This document shows, one piece after another, positions 1-7,549 of a DNA stretch of 64,000 nt. Source of the stretch: Acrocarpospora pleiomorpha (GTDB lineage Bacteria; Actinomycetota; Actinomycetes; Streptosporangiales; Streptosporangiaceae). The position numbers and the translations under genes were made by a program. Location of the stretch: NCBI RefSeq assembly GCF_009687885.1, contig NZ_BLAF01000010.1, positions 62,001 to 126,000 of the forward strand, read 5' to 3'. The notes beneath the pieces are model-generated. The model was not told the DNA's origin, did not search any database, and saw only the letters and a list, made by a program, of their open reading frames with translations. Position 1 is the stretch's first letter. Each line of letters begins with the position of its first letter.

Positions 1-1
1 G

Positions 2-760
2 CGGTTCAACCTCAACGGCATCGCCACGACCACCGGTCCGTCCACCCCGCTGGTGATCGTCAACGGGCCGGTCGGCGGCGCGGCCGGGGTGAACGCGGGC
101 CGCGGCGCCCTGGGTCACGGGTGGCGGGCCAACGTCGCGATCGGCCGCACGCTGCGGCTGCTGATCAACAACATCGGCGGAGCCACGCCCGGGAGCATCT
201 CCAAGTCCATCATGGGCCAGCCCGGCCGGTTCTCCTTCTGCTTCGCCGAGAACGAGCAGGGCTCGCCGTGGGCGCCGCTGCACGCCGACCGCGGCGTGGA
301 CCCGGCCGGGAGCGCCGTCACGCTGCTCGGCGCGACCGGCAGCATGAACCTGCTCACGCCGCGCCAGGACGCCGACGCCATGCTCAGCCTGTTCGCCGAC
401 GGGCTCGCCTTCATGGGCAACCCCAACGTCGTGATGGGCCGGGGCACCGTCGCGGTCCTGATCACCCCGGGGCACGCGCGGGCGCTGGCCGCCGCTGGTC
501 TGTCCAAGGCCGATGTCGCGGCCGAGATCTGGAAGCGGTCGACGCTGCCGATCGAGCGTTTCCCGCGTTCGGCCCATCCGGACCCGCCGTACGAGTTCGT
601 GCAGCACGACGGCCTGGTCTACACGGTCAAGGACCCCTCGCACCTGTTCGTGGTCGTCGTCGGCGGGCCGGAGCCCACCCACGCCACCCTCATCCCCAGC
701 CATCCCAGCAGCGTCCCCGTCACCCGCGCGATCACACCGACTCCGGAGAGGCGACCATGA
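2..760 (+). CDS. Conserved protein of unknown function, 5'-truncated by window edge
   Basis: The reading frame is open from base 2, so the true start lies outside the window. About 252 residues are visible. Recognisable conserved-looking segments are LVIVNGPVGG, a Gly-rich stretch NNIGGATPG, FSFCFAENEQGSPWAPLH (one Cys) and a C-terminal VVVVGGPEPTHATLIP. I associate this pattern, from memory only, with uncharacterised proteins found around UGSC-type (seleno)proteins; no UGSC motif is visible in the part present. There is no signal peptide or membrane segment in the visible part. The stop overlaps the next start (ATGA at 757-760), so it is translationally coupled to a small CxxC protein and probably to the reductase beyond. 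I do not assign a function. Confidence 0.8.
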   Translation, partial: RFNLNGIATTTGPSTPLVIVNGPVGGAAGVNAGRGALGHGWRANVAIGRTLRLLINNIGGATPGSISKSIMGQPGRFSFCFAENEQGSPWAPLHADRGVDPAGSAVTLLGATGSMNLLTPRQDADAMLSLFADGLAFMGNPNVVMGRGTVAVLITPGHARALAAAGLSKADVAAEIWKRSTLPIERFPRSAHPDPPYEFVQHDGLVYTVKDPSHLFVVVVGGPEPTHATLIPSHPSSVPVTRAITPTPERRP

Positions 761-1008
761 ACTCTTTGCCCGAGGCGATGAGCCGGTTGCAGGGCATGAT
801 CGGCCAGGACTACCTGATGCGGGCCACGATCGTCGACGCCGCGTCCGTGGACGTCGAGGTGGTCGCGCGCGAGGAGGCGTGCCAGGAGTGCATCGTGCCC
901 AAGGAGTTCATGCGCGACGTCGCCGACGACTGCCTGTCCGGCACCGGCTACCGCGTGCGCGACCTGGTCTATCCGGGTGAGCGCGCGGCCGAGCCGTGCC
1001 GGCGCTGA
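757..1008 (+). CDS. Small CxxC protein of unknown function (83 aa)
   Basis: The ATG at 757 overlaps the upstream stop by four bases and the stop lies one base before the next ATG, so this is an operon member despite its size. The sequence is Met-rich at the N-terminus and contains CQECIVPKEF around residues 38-47, with a third Cys (DDC) about a dozen residues later and a fourth (EPC) near the C-terminus. The CxxC suggests metal or redox chemistry, which suits a neighbour that is a flavin/2Fe-2S reductase. It lacks the CX4CX2C ferredoxin pattern, so it is not an obvious 2Fe-2S ferredoxin. I do not recognise the family. Confidence 0.7.
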   Translation: MNSLPEAMSRLQGMIGQDYLMRATIVDAASVDVEVVAREEACQECIVPKEFMRDVADDCLSGTGYRVRDLVYPGERAAEPCRR

Positions 1009-1009
1009 G

Positions 1010-1948
1010 ATGCGGCTGCGCGTGCGCTCCATGGCCTGTGAGGCCGAGGGCGTGCTCTCGCTGGGGTTGCGCGACCCGGACGGCGGGCGGCTGCCGCCGT
1101 GGTCGCCCGGCGCCCACGTCGACCTGACGGTGCCGGGGTCGCCGCCACGGCAGTTCTCGCTGTGCGGCGACCCCGGCGACCTCGGGGAGTACAGGCTGGG
1201 CGTCCTCCTGGAGGACCCGAGCCGGGGCTGCACCCGCTACGTCCACCACAGCCTGCGGCCCGGCGAGCTGGTCGAGGTGTCGCGGCCGCGCAACAACTTC
1301 CCGCTCGTGCCCTCGCCGCGCTACCTGTTCGTCGCGGGCGGCATCGGCATCACGCCCGTGCTGCCGATGCTCGCCGCGGCCACCGCTGCCGGCGCCGAAT
1401 GGGAGCTGCTGTACGGCGGCCGCCGCCGCCCGTCCATGGCCTTCCTCGACCGGCTCCGCCCGTACGGCGAGCGGGTGCGGATCCACCCGCAGGACGAGGC
1501 CGGCCTGCTCGACCTCGACGAGGCGCTGGACCGCCACGACCCCGCGCCGACCGCCGTGTACTGCTGCGGTCCCGAGCCGCTGCTGGCGGCGATCGGGGAG
1601 CGCGCCCGCGCGCGCGGGTTCGGCCCCCCGCGCATCGAGCGGTTCCGCCCGGTCCAGGTCGCGGCGCCCGAGGGCGGCGAGCGGGCCATCGAGGTGGTGT
1701 GCGGGCGGTCGGGTGTGACGGTCCGGGTCGGCGGGGACAGCACGATCCTGGCGGCGCTGGAGGCGGCGGGCGTTCCCGTGCCCAGCTCGTGCCGGGAGGG
1801 TATCTGCGGCACCTGCGAGACGGCCGTGCTGGACGGGATACCGGACCACCGGGACTCGCTGCTCACCGAGGGCGAGCGGGAGGCGGGAGAGACGATGATG
1901 ATCTGCTGTTCCCGGGCGCTGAGCGAGAAGCTGGTGCTTGATGTCTGA
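1010..1948 (+). CDS. PDR-family oxidoreductase (FMN/FAD, NAD(P)H, C-terminal 2Fe-2S)
   Basis: This 312-residue protein has the phthalate dioxygenase reductase order: a flavin-binding barrel with RQFSLCG near residue 47, a nucleotide-binding domain with GGIGITP at about 110-116 and a CGPEPL motif, then a plant-type 2Fe-2S domain with C261-x4-C266-x2-C269-x29-C299. Such proteins pass electrons from NAD(P)H to a terminal oxygenase. No Rieske oxygenase or P450 is adjacent, so the partner is either the truncated upstream gene, the small CxxC protein, or lies outside the window. I chose ATG 1010, which follows the previous stop directly; a GTG at 977 would lie inside the upstream gene. It resembles the reductase at 40056-41024, a second copy of the family. 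Confidence 0.9.
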   Translation: MRLRVRSMACEAEGVLSLGLRDPDGGRLPPWSPGAHVDLTVPGSPPRQFSLCGDPGDLGEYRLGVLLEDPSRGCTRYVHHSLRPGELVEVSRPRNNFPLVPSPRYLFVAGGIGITPVLPMLAAATAAGAEWELLYGGRRRPSMAFLDRLRPYGERVRIHPQDEAGLLDLDEALDRHDPAPTAVYCCGPEPLLAAIGERARARGFGPPRIERFRPVQVAAPEGGERAIEVVCGRSGVTVRVGGDSTILAALEAAGVPVPSSCREGICGTCETAVLDGIPDHRDSLLTEGEREAGETMMICCSRALSEKLVLDV

Positions 1949-2567
1949 ATGGCGGTTCGTCCCCACGGCGACCGCGCACGAAGCGGGCGGCAGGATCGGT
2001 GCGCTGCCTGCGGCCATCCGGCCGGTGGGGGCGGCGGGGGCCACCGTGTGCGGCCCGGCGTACACCGTGCTGTGCGGGCAGCGGGACAACCTCGCGCTGC
2101 ACCACGCCCTCGCCCTGGCCCCGCCCGGCGCCGTCGTGGTCTGCCAGACCGGCGGCTGGTTCGAGGCCGGCTACGTCGGCGAGGTCATGGTGCGGGCCGC
2201 GCTGGCCCGCGGACTGGCGGGGCTGGTCATCGACGGCTGCGTGCGCGACGCCGAGGCGATCGCCGCGTCCGGATGGCCGGTGTTCGCGCGCGGCCTGAGC
2301 GTGCGCGGCACGACCAAGGACCCGTCGCTGGCGCAGGCGCAGGGGTGCCGGCTGCGGTTCCGCGCCGCCGGCGGGTCCGTGGACGTCGACCCCGGCGACC
2401 TCGTGCTCGGCGACGCGGACGGGGTCGTGGTGGTGCCGCGGCCCCGCGCCGCCGAGGTGCTGGCCGCGTCCCACGCCAGGGAGACCGCGGAGCGGGAGAT
2501 CCTCACCCGGCTGGGCGACGGCGAGACCACGCTGGACATCTACGGCCTACCGCGACTGGGCGAATGA
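1941..2567 (+). CDS. RraA-like / HMG-aldolase family protein
   Basis: The 208-residue product matches the RraA/4-hydroxy-4-methyl-2-oxoglutarate aldolase fold. Visible signatures are GPAYTVLCGQRDN, a Gly-rich segment around QTGGWFEAGYVGEVM, and GLVIDGCVRDAEAI, where the Asp and Arg correspond to the metal- and pyruvate-binding motif (usually DG.vRD). A second segment, DPGDLVLGDADGVVVVP, is typical of the C-terminal half. Family members cleave 4-hydroxy-2-oxoacids to pyruvate or decarboxylate oxaloacetate; others are RNase E regulators, which is unlikely in an actinomycete catabolic operon. The ATG at 1941 lies eight bases inside the end of the reductase gene, so the two are coupled. Confidence 0.85.
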   Translation: MSEWRFVPTATAHEAGGRIGALPAAIRPVGAAGATVCGPAYTVLCGQRDNLALHHALALAPPGAVVVCQTGGWFEAGYVGEVMVRAALARGLAGLVIDGCVRDAEAIAASGWPVFARGLSVRGTTKDPSLAQAQGCRLRFRAAGGSVDVDPGDLVLGDADGVVVVPRPRAAEVLAASHARETAEREILTRLGDGETTLDIYGLPRLGE

Positions 2568-2590
2568 ACATGATGTTCACTTGGTGACCG
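2565..2590. promoter_or_regulatory. Two overlapping operator-like palindromes before the iclR gene
   Basis: TGAACATGATGTTCA at 2565-2579 is a perfect inverted repeat (7+1+7). It overlaps GTTCACTTGGTGACC at 2575-2589, a near-perfect one. Both motifs recur ahead of the ABC importer at 3.5-3.65 kb, with 14 of 15 identical bases for the first and a 13-base identical core, in inverted orientation, for the second. The position, between the RraA-like gene and the IclR regulator, suggests autoregulation and co-regulation of the importer. The binding protein is inferred, not shown. Confidence 0.7.
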
Positions 2591-2635
2591 GTAGGCTGTC
2601 CGTCGTTGGTAGTGGTATCGAGAGCGGCGGTTTCG

Positions 2636-3418
2636 ATGCGGGAGTTTGACGAGCCGGGCCAGGCCGACATCCAGGCGGTCACCAGGACCAGCCGGATCCT
2701 CGGGCTGTTCAACGTCGACCGGACCGAGCTGGTCACGGCCGACGTCGCCGCCGCGCTCGGCCTGAACCGCACCACGACCCACCGCTACCTGACCTCGATG
2801 GCCGCGGTCGGGCTGCTGGAGCCCGGCAGCAGGCACTCCAGCTATATGGTCGGCCCGCTGGCGATGAAGCTGGGCGCGATGGCCACGGGGTCGGCGGGCG
2901 TGCTCGCGATCGCGCCGCGGTCCATGGCCGCGCTCAGCGACGAGCTGGGCGCCACGGTGGCGCTCAGCCTGTGGGCCTCGACCGGACCGATGGTGGTGCA
3001 CGTGGCGGAGCCGCAGCTCGCCGAGGCGGTCCTGACGGTGCGGGTCGGCACGGTGCTGCCCTTCGACACCGCCCAAGGCGTCCTCTTCGCCGCCTTCCTC
3101 CCACCGGAGGCCACGCACGCCGACGCCAAGCGCGCCCGGCTCAAGCCGGCCGCGCGGGCGGCGTTCGACGAGCACTTGGCGCAGGCGCGGGAGACGGGGC
3201 TGGCGGTGATGCGCCACCGCGACGTCGGCATCGTCGCCGTCGCGGCCCCCGTCTTCGACGCCGCCGGCCTGTGCGCCTCGCTGGCGGTCGTCGGGCTGGC
3301 CGGCACCACCACCGACGCCGCGGTGCCCGAGCGCGCCGGCCGCCTGCGCGAGACGGCCGACCGGCTCACCGCCGGCCTCGGCGGCCAGGTCCCCGAATTC
3401 CTCCTCGGCATCTCCTGA
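2636..3418 (+). CDS. IclR-family transcriptional regulator
   Basis: The 260-residue protein has an N-terminal winged helix (about residues 12-75, with TADVAAALGLNRTTTHRYLTSM as recognition region; NRTTTHRYL is the clearest part) followed by the IclR effector-binding domain, including PFDTAQGVLFAAF and a C-terminal AAPVFDAAGLCASLAVVG. These regulators bind small carboxylic or aromatic effectors through the C-terminal domain. ATG 2636 is preferred; TTG 2606 or GTG 2612 would add ten or fewer residues. The gene lies between the oxidoreductase operon and the ABC importer, and operator-like palindromes flank it on both sides, so it probably regulates both. Confidence 0.9.
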   Translation: MREFDEPGQADIQAVTRTSRILGLFNVDRTELVTADVAAALGLNRTTTHRYLTSMAAVGLLEPGSRHSSYMVGPLAMKLGAMATGSAGVLAIAPRSMAALSDELGATVALSLWASTGPMVVHVAEPQLAEAVLTVRVGTVLPFDTAQGVLFAAFLPPEATHADAKRARLKPAARAAFDEHLAQARETGLAVMRHRDVGIVAVAAPVFDAAGLCASLAVVGLAGTTTDAAVPERAGRLRETADRLTAGLGGQVPEFLLGIS

Positions 3419-3488
3419 CCCGGCTGCTGCCGGCCACCGGCACCGCGCTCGGTGGCCCGCGCTGATCGGCATGTTTCCCCTGTCCGCC

Positions 3489-3505
3489 GGTTCACCAAGT
3501 GAACC
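3489..3505. promoter_or_regulatory. Perfect 17-bp operator-like palindrome
   Basis: GGTTCACCAAGTGAACC is a perfect inverted repeat with a 3-bp centre. Its reverse complement shares an identical 13-base core, GTTCACTTGGTGA, with the sequence at 2575-2587 before the iclR gene. It is a candidate IclR site upstream of the importer promoter. Confidence 0.65.
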
Positions 3506-3634
3506 GCGGCCCCGGCCTGTGTTCACGGCGGCGCCGGCGCCGCTGTGACGCACGCCAGGGCCGGTGAAGCGGATTGCCGCGAGCAAGACCTTGTGCCGTG
3601 CACATTGCCGACGTAGGCTTCGTGCAATCAAATT

Positions 3635-3649
3635 TGAACATGGTGTTCA
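3635..3649. promoter_or_regulatory. 15-bp operator-like palindrome at importer promoter
   Basis: TGAACATGGTGTTCA (6+3+6 perfect arms) matches the site at 2565-2579 in 14 of 15 positions. It lies 29 bases before the ATG at 3678 and overlaps a candidate -35 hexamer, which would suit repression. Confidence 0.65.
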
Positions 3650-3677
3650 CAATCTGGACGATATTGGAGGGAACGCC

Positions 3678-3737
3678 ATGGTTCGTCATCCGTCCTTACC
3701 GGTCGCCCGGCGGCAGGCCGATCCGGTGCGCCCATGA
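3678..3737 (+). CDS. 19-residue ORF: leader peptide or remnant of a lost binding-protein gene
   Basis: An ATG at 3678 preceded by a good ribosome-binding site (GGAGGGA) opens a 19-codon frame, MVRHPSLPVARRQADPVRP, whose TGA overlaps the ATG of the first permease (ATGA at 3734-3737). The N-terminal half looks like the start of a signal peptide. Importers of this class normally begin with a substrate-binding protein gene exactly here, and none is present. One reading is that an in-frame deletion removed nearly the whole binding-protein gene, leaving its first and last codons; the other is a short coupling or leader ORF. The sequence alone cannot separate them. Confidence 0.45.
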   Translation: MVRHPSLPVARRQADPVRP

Positions 3738-4681
3738 GCCTCACCGCCATCGCCCGCCGCATCGCCGCGGGGGTCCTCGTGCTCTGGCTCGTCTCGGTGC
3801 TGACATTCCTGATGGTGCGCCTGATCCCCGGCGACCCCGCCAGGACCGCGGCGGGGGAGAACGCCACCGCCGAGCAGGTCGAGGTCATCCGCCGGCAACT
3901 CGGGCTCGACCAGCCCCTGTTCACCCAGTACGCGCGCTGGCTCTCCCAGGTGGTGCGCGGAGACCTCGGCACCTCCCTGACCTCGCCCCGCCCCGTGGCC
4001 GAGTCGATCGCCAACGCCGTGCCCCCCACGCTGTCCATCGCGCTCACCGCCCTGCTGCTGGCGATCGTGATCGGCGTCGGCGCGGGCGTGGTCGCGGGCC
4101 TGAACCGGGGGAGCTGGCTGGACCGCGCGGTGACCGCCATGACGACCATCGGGATCGCCGTCCCCGGCTTCTGGGTGGCCATGCTGCTCATCTCGATCTT
4201 CGCGATGAAGCTCCGCCTGCTCCCCGCGACCGGCTACACCGCGCTCAGCGAGGGCTTCGGCCCGTGGCTCCAGCACATCCTGCTGCCCGGCTCCGCCCTG
4301 GCGCTGGCCACCGCGGCGCAGATCGCCAGGCAGGCGCGCGGCTCCATCGCCGACGTCATGGCCGAGCCGTACGTGCGGACCGCGCGCGCCCGCGGCGCGT
4401 GGGGAGCGCTCCTGGTGCGCCGGCACGTGCTGCGCAACGCCTCGATCCCCGTCATCACCGTGATCGGCCTGCAGGCCGGCCACCTGCTGGGCGGCGTGAT
4501 CATCGTCGAGGCCGTCGCCGGCGTCAGCGGGATCGGCACCCTGGCGCTCCGCGCCGTACAGGACCGCGACTACACCATGATCCAGGGGTACGTCCTGCTG
4601 GCCGCGGTCGTGATGGTCACCGTCAACCTGGTCGTCGACCTGGCCTACCAGTGGGTCAACCCGAAGGTGCGTGCGTCGTGA
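3734..4681 (+). CDS. Dipeptide/nickel-type ABC transporter permease (DppB-like)
   Basis: The 315-residue membrane protein starts with a transmembrane helix followed by LIPGDPAR, the hallmark of DppB/OppB/GsiC permeases, and RRQLGLDQPLFTQYARWL. Five further hydrophobic segments follow. The cytoplasmic EAA loop reads ARARGAWGALLVRRHVLRNA near residues 215-235 and contacts the ATPase subunits. It is the inner-membrane half of a peptide-class importer; substrate cannot be deduced. It overlaps the short ORF upstream and the next permease downstream (GTGA), so all four transporter genes are coupled. Confidence 0.92.
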   Translation: MSLTAIARRIAAGVLVLWLVSVLTFLMVRLIPGDPARTAAGENATAEQVEVIRRQLGLDQPLFTQYARWLSQVVRGDLGTSLTSPRPVAESIANAVPPTLSIALTALLLAIVIGVGAGVVAGLNRGSWLDRAVTAMTTIGIAVPGFWVAMLLISIFAMKLRLLPATGYTALSEGFGPWLQHILLPGSALALATAAQIARQARGSIADVMAEPYVRTARARGAWGALLVRRHVLRNASIPVITVIGLQAGHLLGGVIIVEAVAGVSGIGTLALRAVQDRDYTMIQGYVLLAAVVMVTVNLVVDLAYQWVNPKVRAS

Positions 4682-5574
4682 CGGACACTGTGACGGACAC
4701 CGCGGTCCGGCGGGAGCCGATCGCCACGCCCGCCCGTTCCCCGCTGCGGGAGATCGCGCACGCGTTCCTGAGCAGCCCCGCCAGCGTGGCCGCCGGGCTG
4801 TTTCTGCTCCTGTTGCTGTTCGTCGCGGTCGCGGGGGAGTTCGTGGTTCCGTACGACCCTGTCGTACAGGACCTCGGCAACCGGTTCGCCGGGCCGAGCC
4901 TGACCCACCTGCTCGGCACCGACGAGTTCGGCCGCGACGTGCTCAGCCGCATGATGACCGCCTCGCGGATCGCCCTGCTCGCCCCGCTCATCGCGATCAC
5001 GACCGCCGCCGTCCTGAGCGTGCCGATCGCGCTGCTGGCCGGCCTGCGCCGCGGTCTGGTCGACGCGGCGGCGGGCCGCCTCGCCGACGCGCTGATGAGC
5101 CTGCCCGCGCTGGCGCTGTCCATGGCCATCATCGCCATGCTCGGCCCCGGGCTGGTCAACTCGATGATCGCGGTCGGCATCGCGTTCGCGCCGAGCCTGT
5201 TCCGCGTCGTTCGCGGCGCCGCGCTCGCCGTCTCCCGCGAGACCTTCATGGAGTCGGCGGAGTCGATCGGCTGCTCCACCGGCCGCATGCTGTGGGTGCA
5301 CCTGCTGCCCAACGTCGCGGCGCCGCTGCTGGTCCAGGCCACGATCCTGATGGGCGTCGCCCTGCTCGCCGAGGCGAGCCTGAGCTTCATCGGCCTGGGG
5401 GTCCAGCCGCCCGACACGAGCTGGGGGTCGATGCTCTCCGCCGCGTACCAGAACCAGTTCAGGGATCCGTTCGGCGGGGTCGCGCCCGGCGTGGCGCTGG
5501 CCCTGACCGTGCTCGCCTTCAACGTGCTGGGCGACACCCTGCGCGATGTGATCACCACCGGGAGGCACTCGTGA
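4678..5574 (+). CDS. Dipeptide/nickel-type ABC transporter permease (DppC-like)
   Basis: The 298-residue permease has the DppC pattern: an N-terminal hydrophilic stretch and first membrane helix, then HLLGTDEFGRDVLSRMM near residue 80, five more membrane spans, and an EAA loop around SAESIGCSTGRMLWVHLLPN. It ends with SFIGLGVQPPDTSWGSM, typical of the family. GTG 4678 is chosen because it overlaps the upstream stop as GTGA and gives the expected length. It pairs with the preceding DppB-like protein to form the channel. Confidence 0.92.
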   Translation: MTDTVTDTAVRREPIATPARSPLREIAHAFLSSPASVAAGLFLLLLLFVAVAGEFVVPYDPVVQDLGNRFAGPSLTHLLGTDEFGRDVLSRMMTASRIALLAPLIAITTAAVLSVPIALLAGLRRGLVDAAAGRLADALMSLPALALSMAIIAMLGPGLVNSMIAVGIAFAPSLFRVVRGAALAVSRETFMESAESIGCSTGRMLWVHLLPNVAAPLLVQATILMGVALLAEASLSFIGLGVQPPDTSWGSMLSAAYQNQFRDPFGGVAPGVALALTVLAFNVLGDTLRDVITTGRHS

Positions 5575-6563
5575 CGGATCCGGTCCTGTCGGTGCGCGGG
5601 CTCGTCATCGACTTCACCGGCCGCCCCGGCCGGCGCGCCCTCGTGCAGGACGTGGACTTCGACGTCAGCCGCGGCCAGTCGGTGGCGCTGATCGGGGAGT
5701 CCGGCTGCGGCAAGACGCTCACCTCGCTGGCCGTCCTCGGCCTGCTGCCGCCGCGCATGCGGGTCTCCGCCGGGTCGATCACGCTCGGCGGGGTGGACGT
5801 CCTGAGCGCCGGCGAGCGCACCCTGCGCGGCCTCAGGGGCCGTACGATCGGCGCCATCTTCCAGGAGCCGATGAGCAGCCTGAACCCGACGATGACCGTG
5901 GGCGACCAGATCGGCGAGTCACGCAGGATGCACCTCGGCGAGTCGCGTCGTACGGCGCGCGCCAGGGCGGTGGAACTGCTGGACCGGGTGGGCATCCCGA
6001 ACGCCGCGACGCGCGCCCGGGCGTACCCGCACGAGATGAGCGGCGGAATGCAGCAACGCGTGATGATCGCCGCCGCGATCGCGTGCGAACCGGCCGTCGT
6101 GCTGGCCGACGAGCCGACCACCGCGCTCGACGCCACCGTGCAGGCCGACATCCTCACGCTGCTGGAGGACCTGCGGCGCGACCTCGGCCTGGGCGTCCTG
6201 CTGGTCACCCACGACCTCGGCGTCGTCGCCGACTTCTGCGCGGACGTCGTGGTGATGTACGCCGGGCACGTCGTCGAACGCGCCTCGGCCAAGAAGCTGT
6301 TCCACGCCCCGCGGCATCCGTACACCGAGGCGCTCCTGCGGGCGGTGCCGCAGGCCGGTCACGCGCGGACGACGCTGAACGTCATCCCCGGGCGCGTCCC
6401 GGCCGGCGGCGCGCTGCCGACCGGCTGCCGGTTCCGGCCGCGATGCTCCTACGCCGAGCCGTGCTGCGCCGAACCGCAGCTCGGCGCCGTCAACGATGAC
6501 GCCCATTTCACGTTCTGCGACCGGGTCGCCGCCGGCGAACTGGTGTTAGGGAGTCGCTCATGA
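5571..6563 (+). CDS. Peptide ABC transporter ATP-binding protein (DppD-like)
   Basis: The 330-residue ATPase has Walker A GESGCGKT near residue 42, the Q-loop in IFQEPMSSLNP, the signature MSGGMQQR, Walker [13 protein letters not shown] and the switch His in [11 protein letters not shown]. The C-terminal oligopeptide-type extension contains a Cys cluster, GCRFRPRCSYAEPCC, found in DppD/OppD proteins. It energises the importer together with the next ATPase. The start is GTG 5571, overlapping the upstream stop. Confidence 0.92.
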   Translation: MTDPVLSVRGLVIDFTGRPGRRALVQDVDFDVSRGQSVALIGESGCGKTLTSLAVLGLLPPRMRVSAGSITLGGVDVLSAGERTLRGLRGRTIGAIFQEPMSSLNPTMTVGDQIGESRRMHLGESRRTARARAVELLDRVGIPNAATRARAYPHEMSGGMQQRVMIAAAIACEPAVVLADEPTTALDATVQADILTLLEDLRRDLGLGVLLVTHDLGVVADFCADVVVMYAGHVVERASAKKLFHAPRHPYTEALLRAVPQAGHARTTLNVIPGRVPAGGALPTGCRFRPRCSYAEPCCAEPQLGAVNDDAHFTFCDRVAAGELVLGSRS

Positions 6564-7549
6564 GCGTCTCTGTGACGGCCGCGCCGGTCGTCCGGGCCAG
6601 AGCGCTGGTCAAGACGTTCCCGGTCCGGCGGAACCTGGTGGGGCGCACGGTCGAGCGGCTGCACGCCGTCGACGGCGTGGACCTCACCGCCTACCCCGGC
6701 CAGACGCTGGGCATCGTCGGCGAGTCCGGTTCGGGCAAGAGCACGGTCGGCAGGCTCGTCGCCCGGCTGCTCACCCCCGACTCCGGCACGGTCGAGATCG
6801 GCGGGCGCGAGCTGACCGACATCCGCGGCAGGCGGCTGCGGCAGGCCCGCGCCGACATGCAGATGATCTTCCAGAATCCGTACTCGGCGCTCGACCCCAC
6901 CAAGACGATCGGACACGCGGTCGCCGAGCCGCTCCTCGCGCACGGCCGGTGCCTACGCCGCGAGATGTACGGCCGGGCGGCGGAACTGCTCGAACGGGTG
7001 GCCCTGGACCCGGCCCTCGTCACCCGCTACCCGAGCCAGCTCTCCGGCGGCCAGCGGCAGCGGGTCTGCATCGCCAGGGCGCTGGCGCTGGAGCCCAAGC
7101 TCCTGATCGCGGACGAGCCGACCTCGGCGCTCGACCTGTCGACCCGCTCGGAGATCCTCAACCTGCTGCTGCGGCTCCAGGAGGACGCCGGCCAGGCGAT
7201 GATCCTCATCTCGCACGACGTCACGACGATCAAGCACCTGTCGCACCGCGTGGCCGTGATGTATCTCGGCCGCGTGGTCGAGGAGGGAGCGGTCGGCGAC
7301 CTGATCGGCGAGCCCCGGCACCCCTATACCCAGGCCCTGCTGTCCGCGGTGCCGGAACCGGACCCGATGACCCCGCGCCGCGGCACCCGCATCGTGCTGA
7401 CGGGCGATCCGCCGAGCCCGATCGACCTGCCGTCCGGCTGCCGCTTCCGCACCCGCTGCCCGATCGCGACACCGGAGTGCGCGATCACCGACCCGCCGCT
7501 GGTCCCGGTCGGCGCGGAGCACGTCGTGGCCTGCGTCCACCGCGCCTAA
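6560..7549 (+). CDS. Peptide ABC transporter ATP-binding protein (DppF-like)
   Basis: The 329-residue protein is the second ATPase of the importer. It shows Walker [10 protein letters not shown] near residue 54, the Q-loop MIFQNPYSALDPTKTI, signature LSGGQRQRV, Walker B LLIADEPTSALD and the switch His in LISHDVTT. The C-terminal GCRFRTRCPIATPEC matches the oligopeptide-type extension. ATG 6560 overlaps the previous stop. The gene ends convergently with the DNA glycosylase, the two stops overlapping by four bases, so no separate terminator space exists between them. Confidence 0.92.
   Translation: MSVSVTAAPVVRARALVKTFPVRRNLVGRTVERLHAVDGVDLTAYPGQTLGIVGESGSGKSTVGRLVARLLTPDSGTVEIGGRELTDIRGRRLRQARADMQMIFQNPYSALDPTKTIGHAVAEPLLAHGRCLRREMYGRAAELLERVALDPALVTRYPSQLSGGQRQRVCIARALALEPKLLIADEPTSALDLSTRSEILNLLLRLQEDAGQAMILISHDVTTIKHLSHRVAVMYLGRVVEEGAVGDLIGEPRHPYTQALLSAVPEPDPMTPRRGTRIVLTGDPPSPIDLPSGCRFRTRCPIATPECAITDPPLVPVGAEHVVACVHRA

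Larger units (their letters stand above)
3419..3677. other. Regulatory intergenic region between iclR and the ABC importer
   Basis: No gene is convincing in this stretch. It carries the two palindromes annotated separately (3489-3505 and 3635-3649) and falls to lower GC at 3600-3670. A plausible promoter is TTGAAC at 3634-3639 with GACGAT at 3657-3662, 17 bases apart; the second palindrome would overlap its -35 element and spacer. An AGG-rich ribosome-binding site (GGAGGGA, 3666-3672) follows. Confidence 0.55.

Noticed and set aside
3574..5574. A long open frame covering the importer start and the second permease
   Set aside because: Only the part from 4678 has permease sequence; the rest is an Arg/Pro-rich out-of-frame reading of the first permease, as expected in high-GC DNA.
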